The notes beneath the pieces were generated by a model. It worked only from the letters and a program-made list of their open reading frames with translations, was not told where the DNA came from and made no database searches. Below are positions 28,149 to 36,925 of a stretch of DNA of 64,000 nt, piece by piece; position 1 is the stretch's first letter; each line of letters begins with the position of its first letter. Source of the stretch: JANPCX01 sp031431125. GTDB taxonomy: Bacteria; Pseudomonadota; Gammaproteobacteria; Burkholderiales; Burkholderiaceae_C. The stretch covers positions 1 through 64,000 of the forward strand of contig JANPCX010000021.1 of the NCBI GenBank assembly GCA_031431125.1, given 5' to 3'. A program made the position numbers and the translations under genes.

Positions 28149-29147
28149 TCAGGACTCCGGAAGTACCAAGTCGAAACGACCGAGAGACAGATCCAACCCC
28201 AAATGCGACGCCGTGCGTGAATTGACCGCGCTGCGCAATTCGCGCAAGGGCAGCACGCCATCAGCAGCCTTGCCACCCGCCATTTGGCGCAGCGCAGATT
28301 CAGCCAAAGCGCGGCCCATCCGCCGGTTGTCGGGAAACGGGGCCATCAAGACGCCGCGTTTGACATGGGCTAAGCTGCTGGACAACACAACCAGCTGACG
28401 TTTCCAAGCCTCGCTCAACACCAGCGGCAACACGGCGCTGTCTTCCACCGTCGTCGTGTCCTGCAAAAGCCAAAGCGCATCGCGTTTGGGGTCCATAGTG
28501 GCCAAGGCCTGTTCGTGCTGACGCAGCGATGTGGTCAAGTCCAGTGCCTCAAGGACGTTCAACTCCAACCCCAGCTGACGCGCCGCATCACGCGCCAGCT
28601 TGATCAGCCAGGCATTTTGGCGCGGATCAAACACAACATGCACCCGCTGGGCCGCAGGTACCATTTGGCGCCAGTTGCTGAAAATCATGCTGGGATACGG
28701 TGCCAGAGAGTGGACGGCGAAGACCCGGGATGTGGTCTCTGGCACACCCAGGACACCACCCAACACCACTGGGAGACGTTCATCCAGCCTGGCCGCCGTG
28801 TTGAGGCCTTGGCGACCCAATGCAATGACCAAGCGCACCTCACGCCGCTGCAGGTCGTCGGAGAGCTCGGCCTGTGTCTGGCGTGCGCTCAGTGCCATGC
28901 GGATCACTCGGCCGGGTAAACGGTCTTCTATGCCATCGACAATCTGGCTGAACACACTGCGAAACGGCTCATCCACATCCGGGAACAGCACGGCGACTGT
29001 ACCCACCGACGACTGCGCCCGTAGCCCAAAAGCCACTGGGAAACTGGCCACTGCACACAAAGCCAGCTGCCGGCGTGTGATCAAGTGGTTTTGGCGCTGT
29101 GAAGTCAAAGCGTGCCTGTCCAAGAAGAGGCGATTTGAAGGGACCAA
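28149..29147 (-). CDS. Periplasmic ABC-type substrate-binding protein (TrpX-like family)
   Basis: The 332-residue frame encodes a binding protein of the ABC_sub_bind type (PF04392-like): VGTVAVLFPDVDEPFRSVF, LVIALGRQGLNTAARLDERLPVV and a C-terminal segment GKAADGVLPLRELRSAVN. The leader LITRRQLALCAVASFPVAFGLRA is a signal peptide with a twin arginine. The true start is uncertain: the first codon is TTG at 29147, and a TTG at 29084 would put the signal peptide at the very N terminus. No transporter genes are adjacent. It is upstream of the hybrid kinase in the same direction, so it more likely presents a ligand to the sensor than feeds an importer. Confidence 0.8.
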   Translation of the reverse strand: MVPSNRLFLDRHALTSQRQNHLITRRQLALCAVASFPVAFGLRAQSSVGTVAVLFPDVDEPFRSVFSQIVDGIEDRLPGRVIRMALSARQTQAELSDDLQRREVRLVIALGRQGLNTAARLDERLPVVLGGVLGVPETTSRVFAVHSLAPYPSMIFSNWRQMVPAAQRVHVVFDPRQNAWLIKLARDAARQLGLELNVLEALDLTTSLRQHEQALATMDPKRDALWLLQDTTTVEDSAVLPLVLSEAWKRQLVVLSSSLAHVKRGVLMAPFPDNRRMGRALAESALRQMAGGKAADGVLPLRELRSAVNSRTASHLGLDLSLGRFDLVLPES

Positions 29148-29312
29148 TCATGTCAGATGCCGCGCCAGGGCCGCTACCCGTTGCGCTCAGTTTAGCGTAG
29201 GAGGCTGTCAAACTTAACGCCAGTACCTTCACCACATCGCGGTGAAAAAACCACTTCCAGAACCCCCATGCGCTGACGCACAATCGCCAACTCAAACGTT
29301 GAGGAGCCTGAC

Positions 29313-31433
29313 TTGCGACGCGTGACATGCATCCGCTGGGCCACCGGCACCATCGCAACATTGCTGTCCCTGCAATATGCCTGCGCTCAAACGAGCCCAC
29401 GCAGCGATGAAGACGAACTGGCTTCGATCTACGGCGACAAGTCCACCATCAGCCTCGTCACCGGCAACCGGCAACCCCTGCGACGCGCCCCTGCCGTGGC
29501 GACGGTGATCACCGCGCAAGATATCGCCGCCATGGGGGCCACCGACTTGGATGAGGTGTTGGAGACGGTGCCGGGGATTCATGTGGGGCGCAACAATGCG
29601 GGCTACAACCCGCTTTATGTGATCCGTGGCATCTACAGCGAGTTCAACGGGCAGACACTCGTGCTTCAAAACGGCGTTCCGATGACGTCCATGTTCATTG
29701 GCAACCGCGGCAACATTTGGGCGGGACTGCCCGTCGCCAACATCGCACGCATCGAAATCATCCGTGGCCCTGGCTCGGCACTTTATGGCGCTGACGCCTA
29801 TGCGGGCGTGATCAACATCGTCACCAAGTCGGCTGCCGATATAAAAGGCAGTGAGGTCGGACTGCGGGTTGGTTCATTTTCAAGCCGTGAAGCATGGGCG
29901 CAGCATGGCGGGAAACTGGGTGCTGTCGACATCGGCGGTTATCTGCGGGTCGAGCGCACCGATGGCCTCAAAAGGATAGTCAATGCCGATGCACAAACCC
30001 AGCTGGATGGTCTCTTTGGCACCCGGGCCAGTCTGGCACCTGGGTCCATCAACACCGGTCACGAGGCTGTCGACGCCAATATCGAGTTTGGCCTGGGCAA
30101 TGCGAAGCTTCGCGCCGGGTACAAGTTGCGTGACAAGGTCGGCACGGGTGCGGGGGCTGCTTCCGCGCTGGATCCAGTTGGCCAGGGCCGATCAGTACGC
30201 AGCAACATCGACTTCAGTTGGAATGACATTGAACTGACGCCAGACTGGAAGCTGGGCCTCACGGGCAGCTTGTTTCGCTATTCCAACGAGTTCCCGTCGC
30301 CCTTGCAGATTTTCCCGCCGGGTGCTTTCGGCGGCAGCTTTCCAAACGGGACATTTGGTGCGCCGAACACTTGGGAAAAACAACTGCGGCTGGCGGTTTC
30401 CGCCACCTATGGTGGCTGGCAAGGCCACCGTCTGCGGCTGGGCCTGGGCGCAGACGATCTCAATATGTACCGGACACAGGAGTTCAAGAACTTCACCCTC
30501 ATCCCGTCTGGCCCCTTGACCGGTCTCCCAACACCGACACCGGGCGCACAGATCAGCGAATTTCCAGTAGCCGAGTCCTTCTCCACCCCCCAGCGGCGCA
30601 AAGTGCTTTATGGCTATATCCAGGACGAATGGAGTTTTGCCCGCGACTGGACCCTGACGGGTGGCGTGCGCCACGACCGCTACTCGGACTTCGGTGACAC
30701 CACCAATCCGCGGCTCGCTGTCGTTTGGGACGCAGGCGTGAACGTCACCGCCAAACTGTTGTTTGGTCGGGCTTTTCGGGCCCCCTCGTTCTCAGAACAG
30801 TACAGCATCAACAACCCTGTGCTTCGTGGCAACCCAGCGCTCAAACCCGAAGTCATCAGCACCACAGAGGCAGTGCTCGCATGGCAGGCGAGCCGGGACA
30901 GCCACATTCAACTGAGCTTGTTCAAGTACGAGATGAAAGACATCATCCGTGCCACTGACGTTGGTGGAGGCACCCAGCAATACAACAATGTCGGCAGACA
31001 AAACGGTCATGGCTTTGAGCTGGAGGCCACACAGGAGATCAACCGCAACCTGCGGGTCGCAGCGAACTATGCCTATCAGCACGCAACCGACAAAACCAGC
31101 GGTCGTGATGCGGGTTACGCCCCACACCACCAACTGTTCGGTCGCATCGACTGGACTGCGCCAGAGGGTTGGATCTTGAGCACACAGTTCAAGCATGTGG
31201 CCGACCGCGCTCGACCGGCTGGCGACGCAAGAGCACCGATTGCAGACTACACCACGGTGGATCTGCTCTTGCGGACACGACAGCGCCCAACGGGCTGGAA
31301 TTTCAGCCTGGTTGCACGCAATCTATTCAACGCCGATGTGCGCGAACCCAGTTTGGCACCTGGCACATCGCTGCCAAACGATTTGCCCATGGCGGGGCGG
31401 GCGTTGACTGCACAGGCGATTTACAAGTTTTGA
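29313..31433 (+). CDS. TonB-dependent outer membrane receptor
   Basis: The 706-residue protein has a signal peptide, a plug domain (PAVATVITAQDIAAMGATDLDEVLETVPGIHVGRN, VIRGI, IEIIRGPGSALYGADAYAGVINIVT) and a 22-strand-type barrel ending in the aromatic residue of AIYKF. Such receptors import siderophores, vitamins, sugars or other large ligands with TonB energy. The start is a TTG at 29313 with GAGGAG 6 nt upstream; the nearest in-frame alternative is GTG at 29322. It is divergent from the binding protein and kinase genes (165 nt apart) and converges within 5 nt of the citrate-synthase-like operon. The substrate is not known. Confidence 0.93.
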   Translation: MRRVTCIRWATGTIATLLSLQYACAQTSPRSDEDELASIYGDKSTISLVTGNRQPLRRAPAVATVITAQDIAAMGATDLDEVLETVPGIHVGRNNAGYNPLYVIRGIYSEFNGQTLVLQNGVPMTSMFIGNRGNIWAGLPVANIARIEIIRGPGSALYGADAYAGVINIVTKSAADIKGSEVGLRVGSFSSREAWAQHGGKLGAVDIGGYLRVERTDGLKRIVNADAQTQLDGLFGTRASLAPGSINTGHEAVDANIEFGLGNAKLRAGYKLRDKVGTGAGAASALDPVGQGRSVRSNIDFSWNDIELTPDWKLGLTGSLFRYSNEFPSPLQIFPPGAFGGSFPNGTFGAPNTWEKQLRLAVSATYGGWQGHRLRLGLGADDLNMYRTQEFKNFTLIPSGPLTGLPTPTPGAQISEFPVAESFSTPQRRKVLYGYIQDEWSFARDWTLTGGVRHDRYSDFGDTTNPRLAVVWDAGVNVTAKLLFGRAFRAPSFSEQYSINNPVLRGNPALKPEVISTTEAVLAWQASRDSHIQLSLFKYEMKDIIRATDVGGGTQQYNNVGRQNGHGFELEATQEINRNLRVAANYAYQHATDKTSGRDAGYAPHHQLFGRIDWTAPEGWILSTQFKHVADRARPAGDARAPIADYTTVDLLLRTRQRPTGWNFSLVARNLFNADVREPSLAPGTSLPNDLPMAGRALTAQAIYKF

Positions 31434-31438
31434 GACTT

Positions 31439-32272
31439 CTAACCCGGGGTCGAAACCAACTCATCAGTCCCACTTGGCCAAACCCTCGGCGCTTGACCTG
31501 TGTAATTGATCTGTTCGCAGGACATCGGCAACAAGGTCCCGACGGGTTGTGCGCAAGCTTCGATGAAACATGGTTGCATGCCCGCCAAGAAGGCCGGGAA
31601 ACCGTAGCGATAGTGCTCGTCGGGCGACAAACCTATGTCTGCCGTGAGCGCCGCAGTCAAGGCCGCGTAGTTCATTCGCCAACGCCACCGTCCAGCCTGA
31701 AGGAAAGCCTCCACGTCGAACGCCATACGCAGACTCGGCCCTTGATCTAGCCCCAAGGACTTGGCCAATTTCATGATGGGCTCAATTCGTTCGTCACCTG
31801 CGGCAATGGGTCGACCGTATCCAGCCAAACCGCGTTGTTCCTTGATTTCTTTCTGCACGCACTCGCCGAGGTTCTCGCCCCGCGCAAGCGCGTGCCGGGT
31901 GCGCTCAAAAAATCTGGCCACGCGGATGTCTATACCCCGACCGTAGATCGATGCTTCGGAGACCGCCAGCGCCGCCGATATTCCGAGGTTACCGGAGGAG
32001 CGCGTGGTGCCGGCCAATGCCGCCACCCGGTTGTTCCACAGACGTGCGTCCGGGTAACTGGTGTAGACCCAGATGGCGTGCAACAACTTCAACTCATGGG
32101 GCTGGAAGCGCCGACCAGTGATACCAAAGGTGTAAAGCTCCACCCAGTCCATGTCCTTGAGTTCAGTGTGCAGGTCATGGCCTCGGAAAACGGCACGGCT
32201 GCCCACGAAGGCTGCGCCCATTCGAGTGCGTATTCGACCGCTGTTTTGTGCGAGCAAATTTTTGTCTGTCAT
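31439..32272 (-). CDS. Citrate-synthase/citryl-CoA-lyase-fold protein, second subunit, atypical active site
   Basis: The 277-residue protein resembles the short citryl-CoA-lyase branch of the citrate synthase superfamily: RNNRVAALAGTTRSSGNLGISAALAVSEASIYGRG, LAGYGRPIAAGDERIEPIMKLAKSLGL and MNYAALTAALTADIGLSPDEHYRYGFPAFLAGMQPCFIEA follow the order of the helices that form the active site. By eye the usual residues are changed: GPLHGG-type His is in SIYGRG, the GxGH His is Arg in GYGRP, and the catalytic Asp of the NxD motif is Ala in NYA. It overlaps the start of this gene with its paralogue's stop by 4 nt, so the two are probably a heteromeric complex. Reaction unknown. Confidence 0.75.
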   Translation of the reverse strand: MTDKNLLAQNSGRIRTRMGAAFVGSRAVFRGHDLHTELKDMDWVELYTFGITGRRFQPHELKLLHAIWVYTSYPDARLWNNRVAALAGTTRSSGNLGISAALAVSEASIYGRGIDIRVARFFERTRHALARGENLGECVQKEIKEQRGLAGYGRPIAAGDERIEPIMKLAKSLGLDQGPSLRMAFDVEAFLQAGRWRWRMNYAALTAALTADIGLSPDEHYRYGFPAFLAGMQPCFIEACAQPVGTLLPMSCEQINYTGQAPRVWPSGTDELVSTPG

Positions 32273-33075
32273 TGGGCCGGTACCATCGGATCGTCCAACA
32301 AATCAAGTGCAAAAAAAGGAAAGTTTTTGTAGCCCACCGCGCGTTGTTCCAGTGCGTGGGCGGCCGCGCCGGGCAAGCGCAGCAACAGGTGAATCATTTC
32401 GGCCTGCTCGGGCGTGAATTCCAAGTCGATCAGCGCAGCCGACGCCACACCCGACATGGACAGCGCACCATCTGCCCAATCCTCCAGCACCTTCCGGTGT
32501 TCCGCCAACCAAGGCAAGGCTGAACCGGGGCTGCACTGGGCCAGTCTTTCCAGCGCCTGACAAGTGACGGTGCAAGCGCGACGGGCATGTGGATCAAAGC
32601 CGGGCGCATGTTCGCTGAGCGGCCAAATGCCCTGCGGGTCGGAGCAGGGGCTTGCAAGCGCGTCGCGCCAATCTTCGAGACGGGTGCCACAGGCCAACCA
32701 GCGCTCAACAGCCTGTCGAACCTCCCGCGCGCCTGTGTATTGACCCGCGCCGACTGCCAGCGCGGCCATGAGCGCCGATGCAGCTGGGGATCCCCCAACC
32801 CCTGCACACATGGCCGCGTGCACGGCCGGATCGCGTGGCCCTGGGTTCATCAGCGCGACCGCAAGTCCATCCAGCAACGCGGCTTGTGCCACCGAAGGGG
32901 CCTCGCCACGAAAGAGCAGGTAGAACATCTGCGACCAGCTTGCGCTGCCGACCATCTCCCCATAAACATCGTAGCCATGACACCGAGCGGTGCGTGTGGC
33001 AAATAGGTTGTCTGGTTCAGGCTCCTCCGACCAAATCCGGGTGAGGACGCGTTCGGTGTTCGTATTGCTGCTCAT
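32269..33075 (-). CDS. Citrate-synthase/citryl-CoA-lyase-fold protein, first subunit, atypical active site
   Basis: The 268-residue protein begins RIWSEEPEPDNLFATRTARCHGYDVYGEMVGSASWSQMFYLLFRGEAPS, a pattern found at the start of citryl-CoA-lyase-like proteins. Later stretches are AALAVGAGQYTGAREVRQAVE, where citrate synthases have LGPLHGGA, and SMSGVASAALIDLEFTPEQAEMIHLLLRLPGAAAHALEQ, where they have NVDFYSAAL. Neither the first catalytic His nor the Asp is present. Length (about 260) fits citryl-CoA lyase. It lies 19 nt after the SDR stop and overlaps the second citrate-synthase-like gene by 4 nt. Heteromer formation is inferred. Confidence 0.75.
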   Translation of the reverse strand: MSSNTNTERVLTRIWSEEPEPDNLFATRTARCHGYDVYGEMVGSASWSQMFYLLFRGEAPSVAQAALLDGLAVALMNPGPRDPAVHAAMCAGVGGSPAASALMAALAVGAGQYTGAREVRQAVERWLACGTRLEDWRDALASPCSDPQGIWPLSEHAPGFDPHARRACTVTCQALERLAQCSPGSALPWLAEHRKVLEDWADGALSMSGVASAALIDLEFTPEQAEMIHLLLRLPGAAAHALEQRAVGYKNFPFFALDLLDDPMVPAQ

Positions 33076-33094
33076 GCGTACTTCTCGTTGCGCA

Positions 33095-33859
33095 TCAAAG
33101 CAGGCTCATTCCGCCATCAACCGCGATCTCTTGGCCAACGATGTAAGAAGCATCTTCGCAAGCCAGGAACAGCGCGGCCCTCGCCACTTCTTCTGATTCA
33201 CCAAACCGCTTGGATGGCGACTTGCGCTGGATGTCTTCCTTGATGGCATGTTCCACGCTGGTTGGCAAACCAAATTTGCCCCAGATGGGCGTGGCAATCG
33301 GGCCGGGGCTGATGGCATTCACGCGAATACCCCGTCCGATCAATTCAAGCGCCAATGTCTGCGTCAACGATCGCAGCGCTGCCTTCGTAGCCGCATAGAC
33401 ACTGAAATTGGGAGAGCCCATTTGGTTGGCAATCGACGTGGTCAAAATAACTGACGCTCCCGGTGCCAGCACAGCCAGCGCTTTCTGAATCGTGAAGAAA
33501 GTGCCTTTGAAGTTAACGGTCACCACTTGGTCGAACTGCGCTTCAGTCACTGAATCGAACGGTGCCGGCCCGGCAGTTCCTGCGTTCACAAACAGCACAT
33601 CCAGTTGACCCCAGCGGCTCTTGATGTCCGCCATCAAGCCTTCGATATCGGCGATGCGGCTGGCGTCGCTTTGCAGGGCCAAAACCTCGCCGCCCAGGGT
33701 AGCTCGCGCCGATTCAAGAGCCACCGCATCACGTCCGGTGATGGCCACACGTGCCCCCTGCTCCAGAAAAAGCTTGGCCGTAGCCAAGCCGATGCCACTG
33801 TTGCCACCCGTCACCAAGGCCTTCTTGCCGGCCAGCTTTTTCACTGCAGTCATCATCAA
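33095..33859 (-). CDS. Short-chain dehydrogenase/reductase
   Basis: The 254-residue classical SDR has the cofactor motif TGGNSGIGLA (about residues 17-26), NAG (about 91), the catalytic serine in ILTTSIANQ (about 141) and YxxxK in YAATKAA (about 155-159), and ends in GQEIAVDGGMSLL. TGRD after the second strand suggests NADP(H) preference. It probably oxidises or reduces a hydroxy/keto group in the pathway of its operon. Its start overlaps the stop of the ThDP enzyme by 4 nt and it is followed by the two citrate-synthase-like genes. The substrate is unknown. Confidence 0.9.
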   Translation of the reverse strand: MMMTAVKKLAGKKALVTGGNSGIGLATAKLFLEQGARVAITGRDAVALESARATLGGEVLALQSDASRIADIEGLMADIKSRWGQLDVLFVNAGTAGPAPFDSVTEAQFDQVVTVNFKGTFFTIQKALAVLAPGASVILTTSIANQMGSPNFSVYAATKAALRSLTQTLALELIGRGIRVNAISPGPIATPIWGKFGLPTSVEHAIKEDIQRKSPSKRFGESEEVARAALFLACEDASYIVGQEIAVDGGMSLL

Positions 33860-35694
33860 TCTCCCAGAGTTCCCAAAGTTTTCATCCGCACATTCATCGG
33901 CGGCACCTGCTCTCCGTCAATGCGCACATCCAGCAGCGTCGGGCCGCGTCGGGCGAGCAAGGCGTCGAAGTCCAAGGCTTCCAGTTCTTCTGGGGTGCGT
34001 ATCACTTGTCCGGCAATGCCCATGGCCTGGGCCAAGGCGGCGTAGTCCACTTGCGGCAGTTCAAAACCAATGGGCTCGGCTTTGGCCAGGCGCTGGCCAT
34101 GTTTGACCATGCCCAGTGCCCCGTCGTTGAGCACGACATACACGACGGACAAACCCAACTCTGCGGCTACGGTGATTTCTTGGCCACTCATGAGGTAGCT
34201 GCCATCACCCGTCAGACACACCACCGGGCAGCGCGGGTTGCCCAGCGCGATGCCCACGGCAGAACCAATGGCCCAGCCCATGGGAGCGAAATCCATGGTG
34301 ACGCGCAACCAGCTGGAGCGGCTGGTGCGTTGCTCGTTGCGTGCGGTGTCCGGTTCAGCGCGGCTGCGCCTGTCCCCGGGGGCGAGGTAGTGAACAGCCC
34401 AGGCAGCGCTGTTGCCGGCGTCGGCCACAAAACGGGTGTGGGGTGGGCAGCGGCGCGCCAGGGTGGCAACCAGGCGCTGGGGCTTGACGGGCTCGCTGTC
34501 GCTGCTGATGGCCTCGGGTTGGTCGAGCATGGCCTCGTAGCTGGCTTGGTCGAGCTGAGGCTGGTGGAAGGGCAACACGGTGGGGGCCTCGCTGCTGGCC
34601 TTCTTGGGATGGCGGTTGAGCAAATTCAACAGTTGCTCGCACACCGCACTGATGCGACCGCGAACATGCAGCCGTGCCATCGGGGAGCGCATCAGGTTGT
34701 CATCGCAGCAATCCACGTGCACCAGGCGGCTGTTGAGCAAACTGGCCGACCAGCCACCGCTGTTGAATTCACCAAAACCGGTGCCCAATGCGATCACGAG
34801 ATCGGGCTGACTGGCAAGAATCTCCCGTGCCAAGGTGTGCCCGCCAAAACCAAACACACCGCAAAAACGAGGGTGCCGCGCATTGATGAAACCTTTGCCA
34901 TCGGGTGTGGTGATGAAATGCGCATCGGTCAGTTGAACCAATTGCATTAATGCATCAACGGCTTCACCGCAACCATCACCAATCAGCCACACCGGCCGCT
35001 GTGCTTGGGTCAAGAGGGAAGCAAGGTTGCTTGTAGCGTCTAAATCGATGAGAGAAGAGGATCGGCTCAGCAATCCTGCGAAATCGGGCTCCGCTTGCGA
35101 GCGGGGCACATTCTGGCGAAGGATGTCAACCGGAATCGACAAATGGCTAGGCCCCATAGGCGCTTGGTGCGCCTGCATCAAGGCGTTGAACAATTTGGTG
35201 CCGACCTGGTCGACATGCGACACCAAGGAGTTGTAGCCCGTGCAGTGGCGAAACATGCCAATGGTGTTGATGCCCGTGCAACTGGATTCTTGCAACGCAC
35301 CTTTGCCGAATGAATGAATCGGCGGTTGGCCGGTGATGACCAGCATAGGGACTTTGTTGTCGTAAGCGCAGGCCACACCGGTGATGAGGTTGGTGGCGCC
35401 TGGCCCCGAGGTGGCAATGCAAACGCCGATGCGGCCGGTCTCGCGGGCATAACCATCGGCCATATAGGCTGCACCACATTCGTGGCGCGCCACCACCGCT
35501 TGCGGGCCCCCACGGCGGGCGCTGCGTGCAAGGGCGTTGTACAGCGGTTCGATCGCGCCGCCAGGTACACCAAAAACATACTCGACGCCCAGCGACTCCA
35601 GCGCTTGAACGATCAGGTCGGCAGCATCAATGACGGTAGGGCGCTGACTTCCGTCTGGCTTGTCCGCCAACGGCAACAACAAAGAGTCCAACAT
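33856..35694 (-). CDS. Thiamine-diphosphate enzyme of the acetolactate-synthase type
   Basis: The 612-residue protein has the three domains of acetolactate-synthase relatives: the N-terminal pyrimidine domain with catalytic glutamate in ARHECGAAYMADGYARETG (about residue 67) and SGPGATNLITGVACAYDNKVPMLVITGQ, a central domain, and the C-terminal pyrophosphate domain with GDGSYLMSGQEITVAAELGLSVVYVVLNDGALGMVKHGQ (GDG to NDG ThDP motif, about 500-530). The start at 35694 (MLDSLLLP) is tentative because no strong ribosome binding site is seen. An ALS small subunit is not nearby, and the operon with an SDR and citrate-synthase-like pair is not that of isoleucine/valine synthesis, so the C-C bond reaction is probably catabolic. 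Confidence 0.85.
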   Translation of the reverse strand: MLDSLLLPLADKPDGSQRPTVIDAADLIVQALESLGVEYVFGVPGGAIEPLYNALARSARRGGPQAVVARHECGAAYMADGYARETGRIGVCIATSGPGATNLITGVACAYDNKVPMLVITGQPPIHSFGKGALQESSCTGINTIGMFRHCTGYNSLVSHVDQVGTKLFNALMQAHQAPMGPSHLSIPVDILRQNVPRSQAEPDFAGLLSRSSSLIDLDATSNLASLLTQAQRPVWLIGDGCGEAVDALMQLVQLTDAHFITTPDGKGFINARHPRFCGVFGFGGHTLAREILASQPDLVIALGTGFGEFNSGGWSASLLNSRLVHVDCCDDNLMRSPMARLHVRGRISAVCEQLLNLLNRHPKKASSEAPTVLPFHQPQLDQASYEAMLDQPEAISSDSEPVKPQRLVATLARRCPPHTRFVADAGNSAAWAVHYLAPGDRRSRAEPDTARNEQRTSRSSWLRVTMDFAPMGWAIGSAVGIALGNPRCPVVCLTGDGSYLMSGQEITVAAELGLSVVYVVLNDGALGMVKHGQRLAKAEPIGFELPQVDYAALAQAMGIAGQVIRTPEELEALDFDALLARRGPTLLDVRIDGEQVPPMNVRMKTLGTLGD

Positions 35695-36196
35695 GGTTTT
35701 TTGTCCGCAGTGGCCCGCCCCGGCGCCACCCCGGCGTGCTTGCGCAGCACAGGGGCATTGCCGAGACAGCAATTGGTGTGTTGAGAATCCGCTTTCAGCG
35801 GATAGCCGGGAACATCAGCCTGCAGTCCCAATGACCTGGTCAGGCTTCCTGGCACGGTGCGATGTTGTTCGCTGAGCTGTGTACTCGGTCAACGAACGAG
35901 AAAAAGTGTACCAAGTCGTATCGCAACCCGGCACCCCGCATTCACGGGTAAACACCAAGGTGGATTGTGCAGTTTTCACGGCTGAGCGCCAGAGCAGCGA
36001 CCTCACGCCTCACAACCTGGGAGGCTGTTGACAGATTCATTGCGCTGGCGACCCCGGATGGGTGCTGCGATGTCTGCACGGAGCGCCTCGCCTTTGTGGG
36101 CCGAAGGCACTCCCATGGCGACGATTTGTTGCCTCGACGAGGAGTCGAAGGCGTCTTAGCGACCCCAGTAGATCGGAATCTCGCGAGCGAGTGCCC
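35695..36196. other. Intergenic region with no recognisable gene
   Basis: These 502 nt lie between the ThDP-enzyme start and the livF stop on the same strand. Short open frames of 60-80 codons have no ribosome binding site or family resemblance. The region must hold the promoter of the ThDP operon on the minus strand and probably the end of the liv transcript. A short inverted repeat (CCTCGAC and GTCGAAGG around 36131-36150) is the only structure I noticed. Confidence 0.35.
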
Positions 36197-36910
36197 CTAT
36201 TCGCCCAGGTAGGCCGCTCGCACTTTGGGATCACTGAGCAAGACTTTCGCGTCCCCGCTCATGGTGACCTCGCCAGACTCCATCACATAACCCCGGCTGG
36301 CCAATCCCAGAGCACGGCTGGCGTTTTGTTCCACGAGAAGCACCGTGGTGCCCTCACGGTGAATTTGATCCACGACTTCGAAGATTTTGTCGACCATGAT
36401 GGGCGACAAACCCATGGAAGGTTCGTCCAAGAGCAGCACCTTGGGTTTGGCCATCAGCGCGCGGCCCATGGCGAGCATTTGTTGCTCGCCGCCCGACATG
36501 GTGCCTGCCAATTGGTTGCGGCGTTCTTTCAGGCGGGGAAAGATGGCAAATACCTTTTCAATGTCGGCAGCCACCTGGTTGTCCTCGCGCACAAAGGCAC
36601 CCATTTGCAGGTTCTCAGTGATGGTCATGCGGGTGAAGGTGCCGCGCCCTTCTGGCACCATGACCAAACCCTGCTTGACCAAGTCCCAAGGGCCCTGACC
36701 TTTGATGGACTGACCCATGAATTCGATGTCACCGGAGGCGGCTGGCTGCGTTCCCGTGATGGCCTTGAGCGTGGTGGTTTTACCGGCCCCGTTGGCACCA
36801 ATCAGGCTGACTAATTCCCCCTCGTGGACTTCAAAACTCACGCCCTTAACAGCTTGAATGCCGCCGTAAGCCACTTTGAGACCGCTGACTTTCAACAATG
36901 TTTTACTCAT
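36197..36910 (-). CDS. livF: Branched-chain amino acid ABC transporter ATP-binding protein LivF
   Basis: The 237-residue ATPase has Walker A GANGAGKTTT (about residue 38), the LivF-type signature TMSGGEQQMLAMGRALM (about 135), Walker B KVLLLDEPSMGLSP (about 155) and the H loop region VLLVEQNASRALGLASRGYVMESG. It powers import of branched-chain or related amino acids through LivHM. It is the last gene of livHMGF, 15 nt after livG. No binding-protein gene belongs to this operon. Confidence 0.94.
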   Translation of the reverse strand: MSKTLLKVSGLKVAYGGIQAVKGVSFEVHEGELVSLIGANGAGKTTTLKAITGTQPAASGDIEFMGQSIKGQGPWDLVKQGLVMVPEGRGTFTRMTITENLQMGAFVREDNQVAADIEKVFAIFPRLKERRNQLAGTMSGGEQQMLAMGRALMAKPKVLLLDEPSMGLSPIMVDKIFEVVDQIHREGTTVLLVEQNASRALGLASRGYVMESGEVTMSGDAKVLLSDPKVRAAYLGE

Positions 36911-36925
36911 TTTGGCGTCCTCAAA

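Noticed and set aside
35815..36234. Three short open frames between the ThDP enzyme and livF
   Set aside because: They are under 82 codons, overlap on opposite strands and have no start signals.
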